Source of the DNA: Zanthoxylum bungeanum
Lineage: Eukaryota > Streptophyta > Magnoliopsida > Sapindales > Rutaceae
Direction: 5' to 3'
Assembly: GCA_019454045.1 (NCBI GenBank)
Contig: SKCR01023788.1
Coordinates: 1-64,000, forward strand
Length of the DNA stretch: 64,000 nucleotides
In this document: one piece after another, positions 35,690 to 47,741 of the stretch
How positions within the stretch are numbered: position 1 is the stretch's first letter
Layout of the letters: the number at the start of each line of letters is the position of its first letter
Notes under the pieces: generated by a model
Database searches by the model: none
Seen by the model: the letters and a program-made list of their open reading frames with translations, nothing else
What the model was told of the DNA's origin: nothing
Made by a program: the position numbers and the translations under genes

Positions 35690-37800
35690 TTGGGTTCTAG
35701 TTTGGTATCATCCAAATATATGCCTAACATTCCCAAATTATCAGGAATGTGAAACCCGGTTTCTTTCCCGTTCACATCTAATATGAAATCTTTCAAAAGG
35801 TTTTTATGGAACCTTATTCAAAATAAGTTCTGCACTGTTTAAAGCTTATCCGTTGAAGGAAATGGTAGCTCAGAGCGACTCATGATTAACCTTATCATGT
35901 CCAACAAAATTTGGTTACTCAGTTCAGACACACCGTCAAATTGATGTGTTTCGGGAGGAGTCCTCGTTGAAAGAATACTATACTCTTTCAAGTATTTGAG
36001 AAACTTATTGCTTAAGTATTTTCCATTACGGTCTTACCGTGACGGTATAATACTTTAGCCGATCTGTTTGTCTATTTCGTGTCGAAACTGTAAAAGTTTC
36101 CAATTTGTGTTCTTCAAAAGAAGCACATAACCATAACGCGATGCCACATCCGTAAAGGTCACGAAATATTCATATCCACATCTAGCCTAGCTAGACATGG
36201 GCCCATTGGCTTCACTATGAACTAGGGCTAACAGATCGGTGGCATTTGAACTTTTACCAAGTAAAGGTGTTTTAGACTCTTTGCCTAATAAACTAGATTC
36301 GTAGACTTTATTTGATTGGAATCAAATCAGTCATAGTACCCACCTCTTCGAAAGTGCGGATATACGATTCTTGTTTTAGTTGTGTCCCAGACAACAATAC
36401 CACATTTAAGTTTCTTAACTGATCAAATCAGTTTGATATTTGAGATTTTATTATATTCAAAATATAACTGCTGTTATTCACATCTAATGTGTTTATCTCA
36501 ATATCATCTTCATATAATAAACACTTTAGTGTTCTAGAATATAAGGTACACCCGCAGCGGGTTATACTCTATATAGAGATAATGTTTCTAGTCAAACTAG
36601 TTACATTATAATAGTTTCCAAATTTAGGCATAACACCCGAAGATAGTTCCTAAACTTAGGTATCTATGGTTAAAACAGCGATTTTCATCCCGTTTCCAGT
36701 TCGCAGAAAAATCTCGATTGAAGTCAGTATCATGTTCAAAACAGATTCTGAACATCAATACATATATATTTTATGTACCACACTAAGTATTTAAAATCTA
36801 ATTTTAATACTAGTAATGAACATAATATGACAAACATATTTGAAGTCAGAGCCTTGCCCGTTCTTCAATTCCTTCATGTCTGCCTTGTCCAAACGGCAGT
36901 CACGCTTCCGCGAACCCGTTGCCATAATTTAGGCAGATATTTTGGGATATGTCCTTTATCTTCCCAGAAGATTATAATGATTTTTCGTTTGCTATTTTCC
37001 ATATTTCAGAAGCCTTTGGCCAAGCCTTAGGTGTCTTAGAACATCGAAGTAAGTCGCGCCTTGACTCTACTTGCCTAATTAAAAACTTTGACTTTGTCTT
37101 CTTGAGAATATTCATTAACTCTCCAAGAGTTATTATTGCAATTTTAGTACTTCTAAAATCTAAGTATAGATTTATCTTACTTTAAGGATCCAATCCTTAG
37201 TTCTGATTCAGAAATTAAGGAGTCTACTGTGACAAGCTAAATGGATTAAGCACTAAAGTTATCATTACATAAATCTTCCAAAGATTATGATCGACTATTT
37301 GCTTAACTACGGGCTGAGGCATAATATGTTATTTTTCAAATAAAGTAACTTATTATTTTCCAGGACCATCCTGAAATTTATTCCCAATTTGAAAATTAAA
37401 CCATTTAAATATATTTTCCCTAGGATTATGTTTTAAATGTCAATATTTCAATTATATCTTGATTTTAATAGTCCAACTATTTAATCAATGATTTCGGTAC
37501 TATTTATTATAATGATTACTATAGTCCAACTATTTAATCAACTATAATTTAATAGATTAAAATCAATTATATTGATTACTATAATCCAATTATTAAATCA
37601 ACTATAAATGAATTGTTTGAATATAGTCCAACTATTAATCAAAACAACAATTTAAATATTAGTCCATCTAACATTTAATTGATTTGATGATTGATATTTG
37701 TTAGCGCGTATGGCAAGTAATTAAACGAATATTACAAATTCAATTCTTGCCTCCCATAAATTTTCGGTGAGCTTCTAAACTTCAGCCGAGTACTCGGGAA
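35690..37800 (-). pseudogene. Copia-A integrase and gag remnants
   Basis: Integrase core (35950-36420) includes the HSE/HSD-like part with GPM near 36200 and VTFTDVASRYGYV near 36140. The gag end near 36870-36930 keeps RKRDCRLDKADMKELK, the second half of a zinc knuckle whose first half is out of frame. The AT-rich repeats with TAGTTGGACTAT follow at 37440-37660. Confidence 0.72.
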
Positions 37801-37839
37801 ACCGTGTTTCCTAGTGGGTTAGGATCCCGTTAAATATCA

Positions 37840-39789
37840 CACATTCTTGACTTTGGCCAACAAATTGTACGATAATTAACTAGGTAGATCTCTAAGATCG
37901 ATTGGATCCAATCCATTCCTAGATCCGGTAGGGGGATATCCAAGTCCGAAACATATATCTTATATATGCCAATACTCCAATGTATTACCTAACATTTTTC
38001 CTCTGAATCAACTAAGCCTTGGCTTTGGAACAACAAACTTAGTGATCCCAGTTAAGCGCGACCCGTGACTATGGAAAGCTTCGTAATCAATGTCGATGGA
38101 CAAGAAGTGGTCTTGACTTTGGCCAACAAACCACAACTTGGACAAGACACCAATATGGAGCAAAGCTCTCATGATTCAAACACATCCTCGACAGACAAAG
38201 GCCTTGACTTTGGCCAACAAACCAATGTCGTCTTAGATCTTGAGTAAGAATCACTCAATGGAAGGAAAATCGCTTAATATTTTGCGAGGGTTTTTCGAGT
38301 GCAAATTGGCAACCAATTTATTATCTTTGTTAAGGTCTCATCATCATACAGCCTTAAACATGCATTCTAAATACATAATAAAGAGCATATGATAAAATAA
38401 TAATGATATGCGGATGGATACTTTAAACATTGATCCTAGATCAAATCTCTCCCTTTCTCTCTCCCGCTTGCACAAGTTTTTTTACTTCTACCCGTTACAC
38501 TACACTTCTAAAGAAACCACATTTACATTGAGGGGAATAGGTGAGAATAGAATACAAAGAATAAGGAGGTAATAAGGCTGGACACGTAGGTCCAATTAAT
38601 AAATCGAATTTATTACAACAATTTCTAAAATTGTCTCACCCATCTAATATCCATCTGATATACATTATTCATGCATCGCAACCAGTATTTACACAAGCAT
38701 GTTATCAATCAATCTAATCAAATTAATTAATCTGATAATTAGTGATCATCCAATGTTCAAACAACGATTTGATTTTGTGCGAGTTAAACTCGTTTTTGCG
38801 AATAAGTACTTAAAGTACGAATTCTCGAATTAAATTAAACGACATAATTAAATCCAATTCAATATGCATTTAATTCTAATTCTCTTATTTTATTCCAAAT
38901 TAAATAACACACTTTATTAACGAACCTTTACGATTTAAATTCCAAATTTAATCTCAACACGTCTCAAAGACCGATTAACGTCCAACGTCAATTTAATTCA
39001 AGTCCAATAGGCTTTTAATTAATTTCTTAAGGCGTGGACTTTTGGTCAACTCGGGTCAAACCGAATAACCAAAATCCAATCCGGGAATTACGCCATAAGC
39101 CCATAAATCAATTTTGGCCCATTAGGCCCAATTAAACTTTAAAGGTCCATTAAGTCGCATTTGGGCTTTATGGAAGTAGTTTTGGGCCTAATTGGATCTA
39201 ACTAATTTTTCCTAAACCCAACTTTGTACAACAAAGCCCAATACGCCTATTTACAACATAACAAGCCCAAATCCAATTTTAAGGCCCAATTAATTAAATA
39301 CAAAAAATCCAATTTCATATTTAATTAACCTAAAGTGTATATCATGATTAATCACCCAAATTAACATTTCTAAAACATCAATTTTATACAATTAATCATG
39401 CTCATTTCCATCATCACATGTCCAACACATTTTGATTAAAATCAAACCCATTTCATGCTATAAATGTCTCGGTCAAGGGAGGGGATTTGTGTTCGATTCG
39501 AATTTAATCCAATTAATTCCACAATCGACATTAAATCACATTCCCGAATGATTCTAACTCATCCAATAAATCAAAAAATCAAAATCACCAAGACCAAATA
39601 GGGCATAACTCTTGGCCAAGCAAGAAACTTTGGGGAAAAATATTCCAAATCATTTTTCTTGAAATTGATCCAATCCAACTTCAATTAAACATGTTATAAA
39701 CATACTCAAATATCCAATTAATTCAAATCATGCTCAAAAACATTTTACCCAAATTTTAAGCCCTAAATTCGTTTCATGCTTTTAACAAT
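37840..39789 (-). other. Copia-A leader
   Basis: About 1.9 kb between primer site and gag. It holds an open frame on the opposite strand (38065-38247), three copies of CTTGACTTTGGCCAACAAA (37852, 38113, 38203) and a cluster of GGCCCA/AAGCCCA motifs (39090-39290). Collinear with 41840-44110 of Copia-B in mirror orientation. Confidence 0.75.
38065..38247 (+). CDS. Antisense ORF in Copia-A leader
   Basis: Sixty codons on the strand opposite to the element: MESFVINVDGQEVVLTLANK, then PQLGQDTNMEQ and KGLDFGQQTNVVLDLE with a stop. The same frame is open in Copia-B (43663-43869), and partly in Copia-E (9683-9760). Upstream, the frame extends as NQLSLGFGTTNLVIPVKRDP, broken here by one missing base. 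Family unknown. It may be a real antisense gene or chance openness. Confidence 0.35.
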   Translation: MTMESFVINVDGQEVVLTLANKPQLGQDTNMEQSSHDSNTSSTDKGLDFGQQTNVVLDLE

Positions 39790-39801
39790 GCTCTGATACC
39801 A
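39790..39801 (-). promoter_or_regulatory. Copia-A primer binding site (initiator Met type)
   Basis: Plus strand GCTCTGATACCA, the 3' end of plant initiator tRNA-Met; one base separates it from the LTR. Confidence 0.92.
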
Positions 39802-39802
39802 T

Positions 39803-41034
39803 TGTAGCAGGTCTACGGTCCCAATGATCATTAAACAAGCATGAAATAAGTGCGAATACAAATCAACGAAGTTACGAAATACTCACATCAATCGATTGAG
39901 CAACGCTTTGACGAACAAAAATCAATTTTTTCTCCATGGACTGCTCACGGCAGTGGCAATGAAGTGCTCACTGTTTCGGCCTTCAATCAACAAGAAACCA
40001 AGCTCCAAGCTTCGTCATTTGATTCCCGGCTCATGGGTGGGATTCCGTATCACCTTCGCATGTCTCTCGGAGTGCTAGCTCTTGTGATTTTGCCATAAAA
40101 ATCACACACTCATGCTTCCCACTGCTCACGCTTTTAACAGAAAACCAGTGACTTGGGCGTGTGAAGAAGATAGGGATGAAGTGAGAGAGAGATTTGTGAA
40201 AGTTGTTTTGATTTTATGTATCAAATACACTTATATATTTTCCAAAAAATAATAAAGTGATTTACCACTTTTTGGCTTTCAAAAAGTCAAATGGTAAAGC
40301 TTTCCAACAACTCCAACAACTAACATCAATCAATCAATGGTCACATCACTCAAAGTGACATGATTTGACGCTTGATGTGATGCTAGATGCGACTAGCGAT
40401 TTGATGCTAGATGCAACTTGCGTGCCGCACTCGAATTCGAAATGTGAATGCGCTCGCAAATAATCTCGGGCTCGGGTTTGCTAATTCCAAATTAATGAAT
40501 TTTCCGTTGCGTCGTAATTAAATCTAATTTAATTAAATAATCATGTCTAGCATAATTACTATTCACATCGCTAATGAATTAATTCTAAATTAATTCGTTC
40601 GCCCGAATTAAAATCTAATTTTAATTCCGCGTCGAAATCCAATTTCGTTTAATATATCAAATATATTAATTTACCGATTAATTCCAATTAATCGTTATCT
40701 CTCTTTAAATGATGTTTTATCCCATATAAACTATCTCCGCAATTAATCCCAGATTAATTTTCTCTCTCTTTTAATTAATCCCATATTAATTTAGAGTGCG
40801 AGTCATATGTCATCGGTGAATCTTTGGGAAGTGACCCATGAGATCCCCGGATATATTGGCAGTAAAGTCGGTCGTCGGACTATTTGAACACGTAAGTACC
40901 TCGTACTAGGTTTTACTGATTTACAAGACAAGGTTGGCTTTTAGCAAAGCCATGCCTACCCAATTCTCCGAAAATATCCTTATTGGAATAAAGGATCTAT
41001 ATCAGGCGTAACTTACATAGTATTGCGTATTTCT
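39803..41034 (-). repeat. Copia-A 5' LTR, first part
   Basis: Plus-strand start TGTAGCAGGTCTACGGTCCC. Stops at TATTGCGTATTTCT, equal to 33165 in the other LTR. The outer end of this LTR is at 49879-50303, beyond the inserted Copia-B; about 380 bases between are gone. Confidence 0.88.
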
Positions 41035-41824
41035 GAGATATTTTATCTAGGATAAAATATTAATAAAAGAGAGAGAACGATTAATTTGGAATTAATTGAT
41101 AAAATAATATATTCGATATATTATACGAAATTGGATTTCGACGCGGAATTAAAATTAGATTTTAATTCGGGCGAACGAATTAATTTGGAATTAATTCGTT
41201 AGTGACGTGAATAGTGATTTCGTTAGGCGTAATCATTTAATTACGACGCGACGGAAAATTCGTTAATTTGGAATTAGCGAACTCGAGCCCAAGTGTGATT
41301 GCGAGCGCATTCGCATTTCGAATTCGAGCGCGGCACGCGAGTCACATCAAACGTCAAATCGTTAGTCGCATCAATTGTCAAATCACTTGTCACTTTGAGT
41401 GATGTGATGTGACATGACATGTTGTCACTTTAATGAAGTGACTTGATGTGAATAGTAAAAGGTGATGGGAATAAAGTTGAAAGGACTTGTCTTTTGCTTT
41501 TTGACTTTTTGGAATAAAGAAAGTGTTTAATATATTTATTTATTTGTTTTTGGAAAATAAATAGAAGATATATGTATTACATTTCTTTTCCCTCCCTTTA
41601 TAATTTCGGTCTTCTCTCTCCTTGGTGAATAGGCTCACGGTTTTGGTCCTTTTTGGAGCCAAAATTACTCTTCTTTCTCTCACGGTCTTGGACCGAATTC
41701 TTCATCATTTTTTTTGGTTTGATCAATCAAAATGGAGAAGAAGAAGTGCTAGCACACTCTAGGGTTTATACATGGGTGATAGGGCAGTGAACACATGAGC
41801 TTGGATTTATTTTGGAAACCAACA
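41035..41824 (+). repeat. Copia-B 5' LTR, truncated
   Basis: Begins at GAGATATTTTATCTAGG, about position 1110 of the full LTR at 47742-49878, so the U3 end is missing. Near the other end it lacks about 235 bases present in the 3' LTR (49632-49867). Ends AAACCAACA. Confidence 0.87.
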
Positions 41825-41825
41825 A

Positions 41826-41839
41826 TGGTATCTATGAGC
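41826..41839 (+). promoter_or_regulatory. Copia-B primer binding site, mutated
   Basis: Reads TGGTATCTATGAGC, where intact copies have TGGTATCAGAGC. The insertion in the middle should weaken pairing with initiator tRNA-Met. Confidence 0.75.
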
Positions 41840-44170
41840 TTAGTTCAAACATGAAAAAGTTAGGGTTAAAATTGGGTAAACTCAATTTGAGCATCAAATG
41901 GTTAAATTGTTTGATATAGTATGCTTGAATGAGGTTGAATTGATGTTGTGCATGATCAAATTCAAGAAATTTGGTTGGATCCATTTTTCCCCAAATTTGG
42001 GCATGACAAATTAGGTAAAATCAATTGAAGCATGATTTGGTTAAATTGATTGATTAAGTATGCTTATATGTTGATGCATTGAAGTTGTGTATGTTCAATT
42101 TCATGAAATTTGGTTGGATCCAGTTTTCCCCAAATTTTGTGTTGGCCAAGATTAACAAATTTGGGTAAACTTGATTTTGAGCATGTTTGATGAAATTGGA
42201 TGATTTAGAATGCTTAAAGTATGTTTAATTGAGGATTGATTGGATCAATTTGATGAAAATTAGTTTGGAATAATTTTCCCCAAATTGCTTATGTTGGCAT
42301 AATACATATAACCCATATTGTCTTGGAATTTTTTGATTTTTGAATATTGGATGTGTTGGAAATCATTCGGGAATTTGATTAATGTCGATTGTGAAATTAA
42401 TTGGATTGAATTCGAATCGGACGTTAAATCCCCAAATTGCCGAGAGACTTTAAAGCATGTAAAATGGGTTTGATTTTAATAAATTGTGTTGGACACTATT
42501 TGTTGTTAAAGTGCATGATTAAGTATGCTAATTGATGTTTTAGAAATGTTAGTTGGGTAATTAATTATGTATTACACTTAGGTTAATTAATCATGGAATT
42601 TGGAATTTTATAAGTTAATTAATTGGGCTTGTTTTTGGAAATTGGGCCTTGTAAGTTGTAATTGGACTTTTGGGCTTTGTTGTACAAAGTTGGGTTTAGG
42701 CAAAATTGGTTGGATCCAATTAGGCCCAAAACCGCATCAAAAAAGTCCAATTATGACTTAATGGACCTTAATTATTTAATTGGGCCTAATGGGCCAAAAT
42801 TAATTTAAAGGCTTATGGGGTAACTCCCGAATTGGATTTTGGTTATTTGGTTTGACCCGAGTTGACCAAAAGTCCACGCCTTAAGAAATTAATTAAAAGC
42901 CCATTGGACTTTAATTAAATAAACGTTGGACGTTAATTGGGCTTTGAGACCCATAACGATTGAATTTGGAATTTAAATCGTAGAAGGTTCGTTAATAAAA
43001 GTGTAATATTTAATTTGGAATTAAATAGAGAATTAGAATTAAATGAGTATTAAATTGGATTTAATTATGTAGTTTAATTTAATTCGAGAATTCGTACTTT
43101 GAGTACTTATTCGCAAAACTAGTTTGACTCGAGCAAAAATCAAATCGTTGTTTGAACATTGGATGATCACTAATTATCAGATTAATTAATTGGATTAGAT
43201 TGATTGATAACATGCTTGTATGAATACATGGTTGCGATGAATGAATAATGAATATCGGATGGATATTAGTCGGGTGGGACAATTTTGGAAATTGTAATAA
43301 ATTTGATTTATTAATTGGACCTGCGTGTCCAGCCTTATCACCTCTATACTCTTTGTATTCTCTTCTCACTTATTCCCCTCAATGTAAATGAGGTTTCTTT
43401 AGAAGTGTAGTGTAACGGGTAGAAGTAAATACATGTGCTAGCTTTAGAGAGAGAAAATGAGAGATTTGATCTAGGATCAATGTAAAGTATCCATCCGCAT
43501 ATCATTATTATTTTATATCATATGCGCTTTATTATGTGTTTAGAATGCATGTTTAAGGGTGTATGATGATGAGACCTTAACAAAGATAATAAATTGGTTG
43601 CCAATTTGCACGCGAAAAACCCTCAAATAATATTAAGCGTCATTCCTTCCATTGAGTGATTCTTACTCAAGATCTAAGACGGCATTGGTTTGTTGGCCAA
43701 AGTCAAGGCCTTTGTCTGTCGATGATGTGTTTGAATCACGAAGGCTTTGTTCCATATCAGTGTCTTGTCCAAGTTGTGGTTTGTTGGCCAAAGTCAAGAC
43801 CACTTCTTGTCCATCGACATTAATTATGAAGCTTTCCATTGTCAATGGGTCGCGCTTGACTGGGATCACTAAGTTTGTTGTGCCAAAACCAAGGCTTAGT
43901 TGATTCAGAGGAAAAAGGTTAGGTAATACATTGGATGTATTGGAATATATAAAATATATGTTTCGGACTTGGACGTCCTCCTACCGGATCTAGGAATTGG
44001 ATTGGATCCAATTGATCTTAGAGATCTACCTAGTTAATTATCATACAATTTGTTGGCCAAAGTCAAGATTGTGTGATATTTAACGGGATCTTAGCCCACT
44101 AGGAAATACGGTTTCTCGAGTACTCGACAGAGGGTTAGAGGCTCGCTGGAAAATAGTGGGAGGCAAGAAT
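41840..44170 (+). other. Copia-B leader
   Basis: About 2.3 kb before gag, mirror-collinear with the Copia-A leader. It contains a TGGGCY/GGGCCT motif cluster (42620-42960), the antisense frame at 43663-43869, and TTGTTGGCCAAAGTCAAG three times (43689, 43780, 44049). Confidence 0.75.
43663..43869 (-). CDS. Antisense ORF in Copia-B leader
   Basis: Better preserved copy of the frame at 38065-38247. It reads VIPVKRDPLTMESFIINVDG, QEVVLTLANKPQLGQDTDME, then STDKGLDFGQQTNAVLDLE and a stop. Upstream codons stay open back through LFPLNQLSLGFGTTN, so the frame probably starts beyond 43900. Against Copia-A I count about five silent and five replacing changes. No known family. Confidence 0.4.
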   Translation of the reverse strand: MIPVKRDPLTMESFIINVDGQEVVLTLANKPQLGQDTDMEQSLRDSNTSSTDKGLDFGQQTNAVLDLE

Positions 44171-44179
44171 TGAATTAGC

Positions 44180-45340
44180 AATACTCGTTCAATTACTCGC
44201 CATACGCGCTCATTCAAATTATTTCGTCGTTAGATTAAATGTTAGTTGGACTAATATTTAAATTGTTGTTTTAATAAACAGTTGGACTGTATTATAGTTG
44301 ATTATATATAATTGGATTATATTAATCAATATATTTGAATTAATTAATTTCAGTTTACAGTTGATTTTATAATTGGATTATAGTAATCAATGTAATTGAG
44401 GTTAATTAATTTAAATTATATTTGATTATATGGTTGGACTATTATAATCATTATAATCAATAGTACCACAAATCGTTGATTAAATAGTTGGACTATTAGA
44501 ATCAAGATAGAAATGAAAGATTAGTGTTTAAAATATAATCCTGGGTGAAAATGTATTTAAACGACTTTAATTTTCAAATTGGGAATAATTTCAAGATGGT
44601 CTTGGAAATTAATAAGGTATTTTATTTGATAAAATAATGAATTATGCCTAAAGCCCGGAGTTAAGCAAATTAGTGGAATATGATATTTGGAATATTCGTG
44701 TAATGATAACTTTAGCGCTTAATCCATTAAGCTTGTCGAAGTAGACTCCTTAATTTCTGAATCAGAATTAAGGATTAGATCCTTAAAGGATGATAATGAA
44801 ATTGAAGGAATTTCATGGATCTATTTTAGATCTTTGAAATACTAAGTTGCAATAAATAATTCTTGGAGAATTAATGACTATTCTCAAGGAGACAAAGTCA
44901 AATTTTGCAATTAGGCAAGTAGCGCAAGGCGCACCTTACTTCGATATTCTAGAAACCCGAGGCTTGGCATAAGGCTACTGGAATGTTGAAATTGGCAAAG
45001 GCAAAATCATTATAATCTTTTGGGAAGATAAGAGGATATATCCTAAGAAGGAATTGAAGACGAGCAAGGCTCTTACTTCAAATATGTTTGTCATAATTAT
45101 GTTCACAACTAGTATTGAAATTGGATTTTAAATACTTAGTGTGATACATAAATATGTACTGTTGTGTAGAATCTGCTTTAAACAGAATACTGACTTCAGA
45201 CGAGATTCATCTGCGAATTGAAAACGGGACGAAAGTCGCTATTTTAACCGTAGATACCTAAGTTTAAGAACTCCCCTTCGGGTGTGTACTTAAATTAGGA
45301 AACTGTTAAAATATAACTAGTTTGACTAGAAACATTATCT
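44180..45340 (+). pseudogene. Copia-B gag and protease-link remnants
   Basis: Collinear with 10070-11240 of Copia-E. The zinc knuckle is deleted: the sequence jumps from TATCCTAAG to AAGGAATTGAAG near 45045. The protease-integrase link (GLTRNIIS-like) is near 45300-45350. Confidence 0.7.
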
Positions 45341-45529
45341 CTATATCTCGTATAACCCGCTGCGGGTGTACCTTTATATTCTAGAACACTAAAGTGTTTT
45401 ATTATATAAAGATGATATTGAGATAAACACATTAGATGTGAATAACAGCATTTATATTTTGAATATAAACAATATCTCAAATATATAACATGATAAATAA
45501 ATAGCTCAAACTGATTTGATCAGAAGAAA

Positions 45530-46300
45530 CTAATTGTGGCATTGTTGTTTGGGACACAATCAAACAAGACTCGTATATCCACACTTTCGAAGAGTGGGTA
45601 CTAGGACTAATTTGATTCCATTCAAATAAAGTCTACGAATCTAGTCTATTGGGCAAAGTGCCTATAACACTATTTACTTGGTAAAAGTGTAAATGCCACT
45701 GATCTGTTAGCCCTAGTTCATAGTGAAGCAAGTGGACCCATGACTAGCTAGGCTAGAGGTGGATGTGAATATTTCATGACCTGTACGGATGTGGCATCGC
45801 GTTATGGTTATTTTTTTCTTTTAAAACACAAGTCAGAAACTTTCATAGTTTCGACACGAAATAGACAAACAGATCAGCTAAAGTATTAAACCGTCACGGT
45901 AAAACCGTAATGAAAATACTTAAGCAGTAAGTTTCTTGTATACTTGAAAGAGTATAGTATTCTTTCAATGAGGACTCCTCCCGGAACATGTCATTTTGAC
46001 GGTGTGTCCGAACAGGATTAACCGAATTTTGTTAGACATAATAAGGTTAATCACGAGTCGCTCTGAGCTACCATTTCCTTCAACGGATAAGCTTTAAACA
46101 GTGCAAGAACTTATTTTGAATAAGGTTCCATAATAATCTGTTTGACAGATTTCATATTAGATATGAACGGGAAAGAAATCGGGTTTCTCATTCCTGACCA
46201 TTTGGGTATGCTTGGCATATGTTTGGATGATACCAAACTAAAACCCAAATAGGATAAGTTCCAAATGTAGGATATCCTAGGGATACCATAAGTATTGTAC
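45530..46300 (+). pseudogene. Copia-B integrase remnant
   Basis: The pre-integrase part lies near 45530-45610 and the core near 45700-45840, with the CTGTACGGATGTGGCATCGC stretch shared by all copies. Many stops. Confidence 0.75.
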
Positions 46301-46559
46301 TTATACACCTCACAAGAGAACAATTAGATTGTTGCTCACCATGTGGTTTTCCTGAAAAGGAATACCGAAATGCAGTGGTAAGTGGGAGAATAGTATAACT
46401 CGATGAAAATCGGAGTAATACTGTTCAAGGCACCGAATCTTAATGGAACATGAATAGTTCATCAAGAATACAACTATGATCATTAATCTTCGAATACACA
46501 AGAACCGCGTAAGTCAGATAGAGTCAGAAAACAACCTGGGTATGGGTTTCTGATCTCAC

Positions 46560-47100
46560 CTCATAAAGATGTCTATCTTATTGAGGAACACCAACTGGCT
46601 ACGTATAAGGAAGTGATACAAGGTATCAACTCCCTAATTATGGCAAAGTGCTATATAATCCGAAATGGATTCCATGTATATCAACCAGTTTGGATACTAA
46701 GTGATGTACCACAAGCCATTGTGCCTACTGGTACTATAAGTCTTCAAGAAAGACGTACATGGATGGCAACATACCAACGTATAAAGCTAGGCTTTTAACG
46801 GAAAGGTATCGTTATCGACATTGTGTTGATTACGATTCAACCTTTTACCTATTGCCACGGTAAATCCATTTGGATAATGCTTGCTGATGCGAGCATGAGT
46901 TCTTGGAATTATCGCTTTGATGCAATCATAATGGTGTATGATTTAACTCAAAATGAAAATGATTCTTGTGTAAATAAGAGGGTTAGTGGGAGCGCACTGA
47001 TAGTGGCTGTCCTTTAAAATAATGATAATACGTCATTTCTTGGAAATGATATTTCCATAAAATATATGTCGGTGAAAGCTTGGTTTTCGAAATACTCTCC
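46560..47100 (+). pseudogene. Copia-B reverse transcriptase remnant
   Basis: Readable: SSWNYRFDAIIMVYDLTQNE and NDSCVNKRVSGSALIVAVL; a stop stands just before the YxDD site. Confidence 0.8.
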
Positions 47101-47239
47101 GTGGAACTGTACATTGAAAAATATACAAGACCTGGTGTATCATACGCTTTGAGCATATAGATTCACAAACAGGCTAATCCGAGTGATAGTCACTGGATTG
47201 ATGTTAAGAACATCCATTAGTATCTTAGAGAACTAAGGA

Positions 47240-47720
47240 TGCTGTCTCAGTCTATGGAGAAGAAGAACTTGAAGTGACTGGGGTCACTGTAGTAAGTTTC
47301 CTATAACCGATAAATACGACTAAAAGTCACAAACGGTACTATACAGTTTGAATAACGGTGCAGTGAGCTGGAAATCTTCCAAGCAAGATACTGTTACCGA
47401 ATAAACAACAAATGCGGGTTGTTGTTGCAGCTGAAGCATAAATAGAAGTCATTTGGGTCGATACATATCTAATTAGATTAGATATAGTTCTGTTAGCAGC
47501 TGAGCTAGGCATCAGCACATGCTAAAGAATTAATGGTCTCATCAACGATCCAGATACATACTTACATATTCATCTGATTCGTTCGGATCATACATCGTGG
47601 CGATGTGATGATCGAATAAATCGCATCAAGATGGTAATCATGCAAATCCGCTGACGAAAGCTTTTCTTAGCAATTTGAGCCAACCGTACATAGTTCGGGT
47701 GTCAAAGACTCGAGTGACTT
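47240..47720 (+). pseudogene. Copia-B RNase H remnant
   Basis: Collinear with 13330-13810; SWKSSKQDTV is readable near 47370. Broken. Confidence 0.72.
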
Positions 47721-47722
47721 GC

Positions 47723-47741
47723 TATAGGCCAAGTGGGAGAT
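47723..47741 (+). promoter_or_regulatory. Copia-B polypurine tract
   Basis: TATAGGCCAAGTGGGAGAT directly before the LTR. Confidence 0.87.

Noticed and set aside
43079..43369. 96-codon ORF on the minus strand of Copia-B leader
   Set aside because: Low-complexity composition (Ser, Ile, Asn), not open in the mirror region of Copia-A, no recognisable motif.
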